Shown here one piece after another: positions 18,001-25,116 of a stretch of DNA of 64,000 bases. A program made the position numbers and the translations under genes. The notes below the pieces were generated by a model. That model had not been told where the DNA came from. It did no database searches and saw nothing but the letters and a program-made list of their open reading frames with translations. The stretch is taken from assembly GCF_027923555.1 (NCBI RefSeq), contig NZ_AP025523.1, forward strand, positions 806,001 through 870,000, in the 5' to 3' direction. This DNA is from Vulcanimicrobium alpinum (GTDB lineage Bacteria; Vulcanimicrobiota; Vulcanimicrobiia; Vulcanimicrobiales; Vulcanimicrobiaceae). Each line of letters starts with the position of its first letter. Position 1 is the first letter of the stretch.

Positions 18001-19388
18001 GAGAGGGTCTCCGAGAGGGCGGCGATCGCGTGGCGCGTCCGCGCGATCGCCGCGGCGACGGAATCGGGGTGCGTCGAGCCTGCGGTGCGCTTGCCGAGCA
18101 CCGAGCCGCGCGCGTCGACCGCTGCGTCCGGCACGCCTAGCGCGACGGCATCGTCGCGATCGAGCGGGCGGCCGTGATCCTCGGCGAGCAGGACGCGCTC
18201 GCCGACGGCACGGTGCGCTTCGCGTGCGGTCGCTCCGGCCAGAATCACCGCGTCGGCGAGATCGGTTGCGACCGTGTAGCCGTCGCCGGCCCGCGCGTTC
18301 ATCGTATCGTGGCGGAAGTGCACGTGGGCGAACGCTCGCCGGAACGCGTCGACGGCGGCGAGCGCGGGCGGGACGCCGGCGAGCACCTGCGCCTTGGTCT
18401 CCTGGAGATCGCGATGGTACGAGAGCGCCATACCGTTCACGGTGGCGAGCGCGCCGGCGTACGCGCCGATCGCACGCGCCCCGAAGCCGCGCACCAGTTC
18501 GAAGGGATCGGGATTGCGCTTTTGCGGCATCAGGCTCGAACCGGTCGAGGCGGCGTCGTCGAGGCGGATGTACCCGAACGCGGGCGTTGCCCAGATCACG
18601 AGTTCTTCGCTCGGCCGCGACGCCGCGACCGCGGCGCGCGCGGCGGCGTGCAGCAGGTCGAGCGGGACGTCGCGATCGCCGACGCTGTCGAGTGCGTTGT
18701 GCGAGGGCCCGTCGAACCCGAGCGCCTGCGCGGCGGCTGCGCGATCGAGCGGAAGCGACGACCCCGCCAGCGCCGCGCTCCCGAGCGGGCAGAAGCGGCG
18801 CGCGTCGGCCGCGACGCGCGCGAACCGCTCGGCGGCTCGCACGAACCCCTGCGCGACGGCGTCGATCCACAGCGCGAGCAGCACCGGCTGCGCGGGCTGC
18901 CAGTGCGTCGTGGCGGCGAACAGCGTCTGCTTCGCGAGCGCGTCGGCGGCGCGGTCGGCGCACAGCGCGGCGACGTCGAGGCAGGCGAGCGCGCCGTTCG
19001 CCGCCGTGTCGCGTGCGTAGAGCAGCAGCGTCGTCGCGACCTGATCGTTGCGGCTGCGTCCGGCGTGCAGCAGCTCGCCCGTCTTCCCTGCATGTTCGCG
19101 CACGCGCGCATCGACTGCGCCGTGGACGTCTTCGAAGGTGCCGCGCTTTGCCCACGCGTCGAACGAGCCGTCGTCGATCTCGGCTTCGACCGCCGCGAGC
19201 GCGTCGTGAAGCGCCTCCGCGTCGGCGTCGCCGATGATCTCGCCGGAATGAAGCGCGACGACGTGGCCGTGCGAACACTGCACGTCCCAGCGTGCGATCC
19301 CCAGATCGACGTCGAGCGACGAACCGAACGCGAGCAGCTCGGCATCGGGCGCCGACGCGAACCGCCCGCCCCACTGCAAGGTGCTCAC
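17997..19388 (-). CDS. argH: Argininosuccinate lyase ArgH
   Basis: ArgH splits argininosuccinate to arginine and fumarate, the last step. The 463-residue protein shows WGGRF at the N terminus, HAGRSRNDQVATTLLLYARD, TTHWQPAQPV and the fumarase/aspartase signature GSSLMPQKRNPDPFE. The start is a GTG 6 bp after the argG stop; the end overlaps argC by four bases. Length and motifs are normal for the family. Confidence 0.95.
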   Translation of the reverse strand: MSTLQWGGRFASAPDAELLAFGSSLDVDLGIARWDVQCSHGHVVALHSGEIIGDADAEALHDALAAVEAEIDDGSFDAWAKRGTFEDVHGAVDARVREHAGKTGELLHAGRSRNDQVATTLLLYARDTAANGALACLDVAALCADRAADALAKQTLFAATTHWQPAQPVLLALWIDAVAQGFVRAAERFARVAADARRFCPLGSAALAGSSLPLDRAAAAQALGFDGPSHNALDSVGDRDVPLDLLHAAARAAVAASRPSEELVIWATPAFGYIRLDDAASTGSSLMPQKRNPDPFELVRGFGARAIGAYAGALATVNGMALSYHRDLQETKAQVLAGVPPALAAVDAFRRAFAHVHFRHDTMNARAGDGYTVATDLADAVILAGATAREAHRAVGERVLLAEDHGRPLDRDDAVALGVPDAAVDARGSVLGKRTAGSTHPDSVAAAIARTRHAIAALSETLS

Positions 19389-19394
19389 CGAACG

Positions 19395-20642
19395 CTAGAC
19401 GAGCTGCGGCGCGGCGCGCTGCGCGGCTTCGGCGGCTTTCGCCGCACCCGCCGCGACCGGCAGGCCGTGGATCTCGATGAACCCGCCGGCGGCGTCGTGG
19501 CGGAACGTGTCGCCGGCGCCGTAGGTCGCGAGCGATTCGTCGTACAGCGCGAACGGCGAACGCGCGCCGGTAACAACGGCACGTCCGCGCACCAGGCGCA
19601 CGCGCACCTCGCCGGTCAGCCGCTCGGCGATCTTTGCGTTGAACGCATCGAGCGCGTCGCGCAGCGGCGACGACCACAGCGCGTCGTAGATCAATTCGGC
19701 ATACTTCTGATCGAGCGATGCCTTGAACCGCAACTCATCGCGCGTGAGCACGAGCCGCTCGAGCGCCTTGTGCGCCTCGATCAGCGTCACGCTCCCGGGG
19801 CACTCGTACACTTCGCGCGACTTCAGTCCGACGACGCGATCTTCAATCAAATCGATCCGCCCGACCCCGTTCCGCCCCGCGATCTTGTTCAACTCGAACA
19901 CCATCTCGGCGCCCACGTCACGCTGAGCCTGTCGAAGCGCAGCCGACGGCGTCCCTTTCTCGAACGAGATCACGACCTCGTCCCCCTCGGCCTGCGCCGT
20001 CTCCGGCGCGACGCTCCACGCGTACGCATCCTCGGGCGGCCGGTTCCACGGATTCTCCAGCACACCGGCCTCGATCGAACGCCCCCACAAGTTCGCATCG
20101 ACCGAATACGGTTTCGCGGCGGTGTGCGCGATCGGCACGCCGTGCGCCTGCGCGTACGCGATCGCGTCGGGACGCGAAAGCGGCTTGTCGCGCAGCGGCG
20201 CGAGCGTCTTCAAGTGCGGCGCCTTCGCCCGCACGCCGACCTCGATGCGGACCTGATCGTTCCCCTTGCCGGTGCACCCGTGCGCGACGGCGTCGGCACC
20301 GTACTCGGCGGCGGTCTCGACCAGCAGATCGGCGATCAGCGGCCGCGAGAGTGCGGCGCTGAGCGGATAGACGCCCTCGTAGAGCGCGTTCGCTGCCAGC
20401 GCCTTGTACGCGTAGTCGGCGATGAACCGTTCGCGTGCATCGATCAGCACCGCGTCCATCGCGCCGAGCTTGAGCGCTTTCTGACGGACCGCTTCGAGCG
20501 CGTCCTGGGAACCTTCGCCGGCGACCATGTCGGATTCGCCGAGGTTGAGCGTCATCGCGACGACCTGATGCCCGGCGTCGATGAACTGCTTGAGCAGCAC
20601 CGACGTGTCGAGCCCGCCGCTGTACGCCAGAACAATTTTCAC
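19395..20642 (-). CDS. argG: Argininosuccinate synthase ArgG with an in-frame repeat insertion
   Basis: ArgG joins citrulline and aspartate with ATP. It begins MKIVLAYSGGLDTSVLLKQF, the PP-loop, and keeps AHGCTGKGNDQVR and KSREVYECPG. At 415 residues it is a little long: residues about 233-242 (ALRQAQRDV) are exactly the translation of the dispersed repeat at 19917-19945, in a loop where other ArgG proteins have a short sequence such as VALDGK. The reading frame is kept, and the regions either side look intact, so function is probably retained. It overlaps argR by four bases (ATGA) and precedes argH by 6 bp. Confidence 0.94.
   Translation of the reverse strand: MKIVLAYSGGLDTSVLLKQFIDAGHQVVAMTLNLGESDMVAGEGSQDALEAVRQKALKLGAMDAVLIDARERFIADYAYKALAANALYEGVYPLSAALSRPLIADLLVETAAEYGADAVAHGCTGKGNDQVRIEVGVRAKAPHLKTLAPLRDKPLSRPDAIAYAQAHGVPIAHTAAKPYSVDANLWGRSIEAGVLENPWNRPPEDAYAWSVAPETAQAEGDEVVISFEKGTPSAALRQAQRDVGAEMVFELNKIAGRNGVGRIDLIEDRVVGLKSREVYECPGSVTLIEAHKALERLVLTRDELRFKASLDQKYAELIYDALWSSPLRDALDAFNAKIAERLTGEVRVRLVRGRAVVTGARSPFALYDESLATYGAGDTFRHDAAGGFIEIHGLPVAAGAAKAAEAAQRAAPQLV
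19917..19945 (+). repeat. Dispersed repeat, copy 2, inside argG coding sequence
   Basis: GTCACG followed by CTGAGCCTGTCGAAG and CGCAGCCG lies within argG on the opposite strand, adding residues in frame. This is the GCC variant of the core (CCTGTC instead of CTTGTC), shared with the pair at 25 kb. Confidence 0.9.
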
Positions 20643-21118
20643 TGTTCTCCTCGCATGTCTTCGAAGCGTTGTTTGATCATCGGCGTGGTCTCGGGTTTCT
20701 CGCAGATCACGAGCACGGTGTCGTCGCCGCCGATCGTGCCGAGGATCTCGGGCCAGTCGGCGGAGTCGATCGCGGCGGCGAGCATCATCGCCGTCCCCGG
20801 GTGAGTGCGCAGCACGATCTGGTTCATGCTGAAGCGCGCCTGAATGACGACTTCGGAGACGACGCGGTGGAGCCGCGACGTGAACGCCGGACCGACGGTC
20901 GGCTCGACGTACTTGAAGGCGCCGCCGGCGCCGCCCTTGAGCGGCACCTTCAGCAATCCCAGCTCCTTGATGTCGCGCGAGACCGTCGCCTGCGTGACCT
21001 CGTACCCTTGCTGCTCTAGCAGCGTCGCAAGCTCATCCTGCGACCGCACCGGCCGCGCTGCAATGAGAGACAGAATCGCCCGCTGGCGCTTGGTCTTCGG
21101 CTGTTGAAGCGTATCCAT
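20639..21118 (-). CDS. argR: Arginine repressor ArgR
   Basis: ArgR is the arginine-responsive hexameric DNA-binding protein. The 159-residue product has the winged-helix N-terminal domain (KRQRAILSLIAARPVRSQDEL, then YEVTQATVSRDIKELGLLKV) and the C-terminal arginine-binding domain (LRTHPGTAMMLAAAIDSADW, IGGDDTVLVIC). It lies between argF and argG and overlaps argG by four bases, so it is made with the operon it presumably controls. A palindrome in the argF promoter is its likely operator. Confidence 0.93.
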   Translation of the reverse strand: MDTLQQPKTKRQRAILSLIAARPVRSQDELATLLEQQGYEVTQATVSRDIKELGLLKVPLKGGAGGAFKYVEPTVGPAFTSRLHRVVSEVVIQARFSMNQIVLRTHPGTAMMLAAAIDSADWPEILGTIGGDDTVLVICEKPETTPMIKQRFEDMRGEQ

Positions 21119-21127
21119 ACCCTACTC

Positions 21128-21171
21128 GTCACACTGAGCTTGTCGAACGTCACCCTGAGCTTGTCGAAGGG
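21128..21171 (+). repeat. Dispersed repeat, tandem copies 3a and 3b
   Basis: Two units sit head to tail: one at 21128-21148 (variant GTCACA, ending GAAC) and one at 21149-21171 (GTCACC, ending GAAGGG, then GCAGCCCCGA). They fill most of the 77-bp gap between argF and argR. It is the only tandem arrangement in the window. Confidence 0.88.
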
Positions 21172-21195
21172 CAGCCCCGATCCCGCAGCCCGCCA

Positions 21196-22164
21196 TCAGT
21201 CGGTCAACCCGCGAAGATCGGTGAGCAGCGCGAGCAGCAGCGCCTTCTGCGCGTGCAGCCGGTTCTCGGCCTGATCGAACACGACGCTGCGCGCCCCGTC
21301 CATCACGTCGGCCGTCACTTCTTCGCCCCGATGCGCGGGAAGGCAATGCATGAACAGCGCATGCGGCGCCGCCGCGGCCATAAGTTCGGCATTGACCTGA
21401 TACGGCCGCAGCGCCGCTTGATTGCGTTCGACGAACTGCTCGTCGCCCATCGACGTCCACACGTCGGTGTACACCACGTCGACGTCGCGCACCGCCCGCA
21501 GCGGCGACGTGAACGCGCGTGCCGTGACGTTGTGCGGTGCGCCCAGCTTGACGAGCTTCCCAAGAAAGGCGTCGGGCGGCCGATGGGTGACCGGCGCCGC
21601 GAAGGTGATCGACATCCCGCTCATCACCGCCGCCTCGGCGAGCGAGATCGCGACGTTGTTGCGCGCGTCCCCGACGAACGCCAGCCGCAGTCCCTGCAAG
21701 GTCCCGAACCGTTCGCGGATCGTGAGTAGGTCGGCGAACGCCTGGCACGGATGGCCGGCCTCGGAGAGTGCATTGATCGTCGGCACCGTCGCCGCGCTCG
21801 CGAATCGGGCGAGTGGCTCGTGCGCATGGGTGCGGTAGACGATCGCGTCGCCGTACCGCGAGAGGACGCGGGCCGCGTCCTCGGGCGTTTCGCGGGTTCC
21901 GATCCCGAAATCGGCGCCGGTCGCGGCGATCGCGTGACCGCCGAGCTGCGTCATCCCCGCTTCAAAGGAGACGCGCGTGCGCAGGCTGGGCTTCTCGAAG
22001 AGCATCACGAGCGTCTTGCCGCGGAGGAGCGAGAGCTGTTCGCGCCCGCGCTCCTTCACGTTCTGCGCAAGCGTCAGCAGGCCGGCGAGCTCGTCGGCCC
22101 CGAGGTCCGTAACGGAGAGAACGTTCCGGCCGCGCAACCGCGCCGCCGCCGGCAAAGTGACCAT
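21196..22164 (-). CDS. argF: Ornithine carbamoyltransferase ArgF
   Basis: ArgF makes citrulline from ornithine and carbamoyl phosphate. Marks are EKPSLRTRVSFEAGM (carbamoyl phosphate loop), YRTHAH, EAGHPCQAFADL, FVGDARNN and the ornithine loop HCLPAHRGEEV. The open frame has ATGs at 22173 and 22164. The -10 hexamer of the likely promoter ends at 22174, so a transcript cannot contain the 22173 ATG; I chose 22164, which would be nearly the first transcribed codon. First gene of the operon argF-R-G-H-C-J-D. No carbamoyl phosphate synthetase is in the window. Confidence 0.93.
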   Translation of the reverse strand: MVTLPAAARLRGRNVLSVTDLGADELAGLLTLAQNVKERGREQLSLLRGKTLVMLFEKPSLRTRVSFEAGMTQLGGHAIAATGADFGIGTRETPEDAARVLSRYGDAIVYRTHAHEPLARFASAATVPTINALSEAGHPCQAFADLLTIRERFGTLQGLRLAFVGDARNNVAISLAEAAVMSGMSITFAAPVTHRPPDAFLGKLVKLGAPHNVTARAFTSPLRAVRDVDVVYTDVWTSMGDEQFVERNQAALRPYQVNAELMAAAAPHALFMHCLPAHRGEEVTADVMDGARSVVFDQAENRLHAQKALLLALLTDLRGLTD

Positions 22165-22173
22165 GATCTGCAT

Positions 22174-22202
22174 AATTATACATCAAATGTATAAGTATGC
22201 AA
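22174..22202 (-). promoter_or_regulatory. arg operon promoter with overlapping palindromic operator
   Basis: On the minus strand TTGCAT (22202-22197) and TATAAT (22179-22174) are 17 bp apart, a near-consensus housekeeping promoter. A perfect inverted repeat, TTATACAT with ATGTATAA around a 3-bp centre, covers 22176-22194, i.e. the spacer and most of the -10. Its A/T richness and place before argF make ArgR the likely ligand, though it is not a textbook E. coli ARG box. Binding would block polymerase directly. Confidence 0.72.
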
Positions 22203-22226
22203 GAGCGGCGCGGGGTGTCGGCGGCG

Positions 22227-23273
22227 CTAGGTTGCGCTCCGGTACCGTGCGAGGTCGCCGCAGCACCGCGCCGGAGGCGGCAAGCCGGGGAGGCGAGCAA
22301 GCGTCTTCCCGGTGCGTTCGTGATAGATCTTCGCCGCCAGATCGTGGAAGGCGAAGAACGCGGAATACGCGAGGTGATGGTCGTTGACGTACTTCGCGGT
22401 CGCCGGATCGGCGCGGAGACGTTCGCGCATCGCCGGGATTTCAGCGCCGACGTCCTTTCCGGCGGCAACGGCCGCATCGACCGCCGCGGTGACCGCGCGA
22501 AAGTATCCTTGCTGGCGGTCGATGAGTTCCGGCCCGCCGGCGTCGCCATGACCCGGGACGACGATCGCCGGACCGAGAGCGCGCAGCCGGTCGAGGACGC
22601 CGATCCACGAACCGATCGTGCTGTCGGCGACGGCGTTGTACGGACCGTTGGCGACGAGATCTCCGGTGAAGAGAATCCGCTCCTTCGGCAGCCACACGAC
22701 CGCATCGGAACGCGTGTGCGCGACGCCGGGATGGATCAGCGAGAACGCGCGCCCCGCCGCTTCGAAGGTCGTGCCGCTCGGCGCGTAACGCGGCGCCAAC
22801 GGCCGCGAGGACTTCAGCGAGGCCAGGCTCGAGGACATTTTCTGCCACAGCCCGGGACCGCCGCCGAAGAGTTCCGGCTCCGCGGAGGCGAGCTCGGCGG
22901 CGAGACCTTCGACCGCGATCGGCTCGGCGCCGTGGTCGTTCCAGAACGCGTTGCCGTAGGTGTGGTCGAGATGATAGTGCGTGTCGATAACCCGCGCCAG
23001 CGGCAATGCCGAGTGGGCGCGAATCGCCTGCAGTGCCGCGGCGGCACCGTCCGGCACGGCGGCATCGACCAGCGAGAGGCGTCCCGCGGATTCGATCACG
23101 CCCGTGTTGCACGTCAACGCGTTTTCGATGTCGCCGCGAACGTAGCTCACGCCGGGTGCCAGTGCGATCATCTCCGGCAGTGCAGCTGCGCGCGCGCGTG
23201 CCGGGACTGCGATTCCCGCAGCGGCGCCGGCGAGCGCCGCAAGAAACGCCGAGCGGCTGGCATGAGCGTGCAT
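22227..23273 (-). CDS. Secreted metallo-beta-lactamase-fold hydrolase
   Basis: The 348-residue protein has an N-terminal export signal (hydrophobic AFLAALAGAAAGIA, ending ARARA) and the zinc-binding motifs of the MBL fold: THYHLDHTYGN, a histidine in GVAHTRSDAVVW, the aspartate in LFTGDLVANG, and PGHGD. This pattern matches SoxH/quinoprotein-relay-type members rather than true beta-lactamases. Substrate is unknown. I chose the ATG at 23273 because the signal peptide starts there; the frame is open to 23375. It ends 53 bp before argF's start region and lies 44 bp after the AraC gene. Confidence 0.78.
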   Translation of the reverse strand: MHAHASRSAFLAALAGAAAGIAVPARARAAALPEMIALAPGVSYVRGDIENALTCNTGVIESAGRLSLVDAAVPDGAAAALQAIRAHSALPLARVIDTHYHLDHTYGNAFWNDHGAEPIAVEGLAAELASAEPELFGGGPGLWQKMSSSLASLKSSRPLAPRYAPSGTTFEAAGRAFSLIHPGVAHTRSDAVVWLPKERILFTGDLVANGPYNAVADSTIGSWIGVLDRLRALGPAIVVPGHGDAGGPELIDRQQGYFRAVTAAVDAAVAAGKDVGAEIPAMRERLRADPATAKYVNDHHLAYSAFFAFHDLAAKIYHERTGKTLARLPGLPPPARCCGDLARYRSAT

Positions 23274-23317
23274 GACGACGATCATACGTGCGCCGTGGGG
23301 CATGACGGCGGACCGGA

Positions 23318-24199
23318 TTACGGTTTCGGCGGATCGGATGCGGCAGAACCGACGGCCCGCATCCGTTCCCGCCAACGCGCCGGCGTCGTCCCGAACTCAT
23401 CGCGAAAGCGCCGAGCAAGATGGCCGGCATCCGTGAATCCGGCCTCCGCGGCGACGGTCGCGATCGGTGCGTCTCCAAGCAGCAGCGCGCGGCGCGCGAC
23501 GCGCAGGCGGCGTGCCGTCACCCATTCCATTGCTGTCCTGCCGCTGATGCGGCGCACTTCCGAGGTGAGATAGCCCGGCGTCAGCGCGAGTGCGTCGGCG
23601 AGGTCGCGCAGCCGGATCTCCGCGTCGAGGCGCGCGTCGATCGCGCCCATCAGCCGCTCGAAGAGGCCGCTCGTTGTCGAGGTCGCCGCGCGCTCGAACG
23701 AGACGGCGAGCCGCGAGAGTTCCACCAGCACGATCGCAAGGTGCGCGCGCATCGCCGTCGCAAACCCCGGGCTTCGTTGCGTGCCTTCCATGGCGATCGC
23801 CGCCATCGCGCCGCAAATCCGTGCCGCCGCAGCCGTGTGGGCATGCAGCCGCATCGAACGTGCGAAATCGAACGTGCGCAGTGCTGCGGGCACGGGTACG
23901 GCATCGAGTTCGTCATCACGCACGAGCAGCATCCAGCCGGTCGCGCCGTCGAAACCCGACGTGTCGTGGACGCAGCCCTCGGCGATGACGTCGATATCGC
24001 CGTCGCTGACGGGATGTTCCTCGGCACCGACGCGGTGGACTCCGCCGGGAGCATCGAAGACGACGATCTCGTGGAAGCGATGGCCGTGCAGCCCGAATCG
24101 CTCCGTGACGTGGCCCCGGCTGAAGCGTTGCGCCTCCAGCGCGGGCTCGTGCGATGCGAGCGTGTACGGCAAGAACGTCGGGACGGCGCCGCGCTTCAT
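23318..24199 (-). CDS. AraC-family transcriptional regulator
   Basis: The 293-residue protein has an N-terminal cupin-like sensor domain (GHRFHEIVVFDAPGGVHRVG) and a C-terminal AraC DNA-binding domain with two helix-turn-helices (LRDLADALALTPGYLTSEV and IATVAAEAGFTDAGHLARRF). It starts at the ATG at 24199 (MKRGAVPTF); the longer frame to 24604 is antisense to argB. It is divergent from argB with only 23 bp between the start codons, and upstream of the MBL hydrolase, which is the more likely target. Confidence 0.85.
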   Translation of the reverse strand: MKRGAVPTFLPYTLASHEPALEAQRFSRGHVTERFGLHGHRFHEIVVFDAPGGVHRVGAEEHPVSDGDIDVIAEGCVHDTSGFDGATGWMLLVRDDELDAVPVPAALRTFDFARSMRLHAHTAAAARICGAMAAIAMEGTQRSPGFATAMRAHLAIVLVELSRLAVSFERAATSTTSGLFERLMGAIDARLDAEIRLRDLADALALTPGYLTSEVRRISGRTAMEWVTARRLRVARRALLLGDAPIATVAAEAGFTDAGHLARRFRDEFGTTPARWRERMRAVGSAASDPPKP

Positions 24200-24222
24200 G
24201 CGAAGTATGGTAGCATCCGCTG

Positions 24223-25017
24223 GTGCTGATCGTCTTGAAGTACGGCGGGAACGCAATGACCGCCGAGGCGGGCGCCGACGCGACCCTCGATGAGGTCGCG
24301 GGTCTCGCGCGCGGCGGCGAGCGCATCGTGATCGTGCACGGCGGCGGGCCGCAGATCGACGCCGAGCTGCGCGCGAAGGCGATCGTCGAGCCGCGGGTCG
24401 CGGGGCTGCGAGCCACCGGCGGCGCGGCACGCGACGTCGTCGAGTACGTCTTGTGCGGCACCGTGAACAAGGCGCTGGTGCGCGCGCTCGCGGCGCGCGG
24501 CGTGCCCGCGGTGGGGATCTCCGGTGAGGACGGCGGCGTGCTGTCAGCGCGACGAGTCGGGCGTGTCGAGGGGGTGGATCTCGGCTACGTCGGCGAGGTC
24601 GCAAGCGTCGATCCGTCGGCCGTGGCGGCGCTCCTCGATGCCGGGTTTGTGGTCGTCGTGGCGCCGCTGGCGCTCGAAGCCGGGACGCATGCGGCGCTGA
24701 ACTGCAACGCCGACACGGCCGCCGGGGCGATCGCCGGCGCGTTGCGCGCGGACGCGTACGTGGTAATCACCAACGTCGCGGGTGTGCGGCGCGATCTGCA
24801 CGATCCGTCCTCGGTGATTCCGCGGATCGACGTTGCTGAAGCGCGCGCGATGCTCGCCGACGGCACGTTCACCGACGGGATGATTCCGAAGATGGCCGCC
24901 GCGGTCGCGGCGATCGACGGCGGTGCGCGGCGCGCGGTCGTTGCAGGCGCCGGGAACGGCGCGATCGCGCGCGCTCTCGCCGGCGAAGGAACGGAGATCA
25001 CCGCGTCGCCACGCTAA
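24223..25017 (+). CDS. argB: Acetylglutamate kinase ArgB
   Basis: ArgB phosphorylates N-acetylglutamate, the committed step. The 264-residue kinase has KYGGNAM, IVIVHGGGPQID, the substrate region LNCNADTAAGAIAGAL and DGMIPKM. The start is GTG. It is separated from the other arg genes by 2 kb and lies on the other strand, so its regulation must differ at least in promoter; the 23-bp gap to the divergent AraC gene means its promoter must overlap that gene. No clear palindrome like that at argF is seen here. Confidence 0.94.
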   Translation: MLIVLKYGGNAMTAEAGADATLDEVAGLARGGERIVIVHGGGPQIDAELRAKAIVEPRVAGLRATGGAARDVVEYVLCGTVNKALVRALAARGVPAVGISGEDGGVLSARRVGRVEGVDLGYVGEVASVDPSAVAALLDAGFVVVVAPLALEAGTHAALNCNADTAAGAIAGALRADAYVVITNVAGVRRDLHDPSSVIPRIDVAEARAMLADGTFTDGMIPKMAAAVAAIDGGARRAVVAGAGNGAIARALAGEGTEITASPR

Positions 25018-25018
25018 A

Positions 25019-25045
25019 TCACGCCGAGCCTGTCGAAGCGCAGCC
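25019..25045 (+). repeat. Dispersed repeat, inverted pair, left arm
   Basis: The 27 bases are the exact reverse complement of 25089-25115. The unit has the CCTGTCGAAG core and CGCAGCC end. The pair encloses 43 bp and lies between the convergent argB and VPS10-like genes, where it could fold into a large hairpin and act as a bidirectional stop or RNA-stabilising element. Confidence 0.92.
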
Positions 25046-25088
25046 GCAATCGCGCACGCAGGGGAAGCAATTCTATATGCACGATCGG

Positions 25089-25115
25089 GGCTGCGCTTCG
25101 ACAGGCTCGGCGTGA
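25089..25115 (-). repeat. Dispersed repeat, inverted pair, right arm
   Basis: This is the minus-strand partner of 25019-25045, identical over 27 bases. It ends one base before the stop codon of the VPS10-like gene (25117-25119). Confidence 0.92.
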
Positions 25116-25116
25116 C

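Noticed and set aside
18174-20804. An 876-codon plus-strand open frame across argH and argG
   Set aside because: Antisense shadow of conserved genes with skewed amino acid content.
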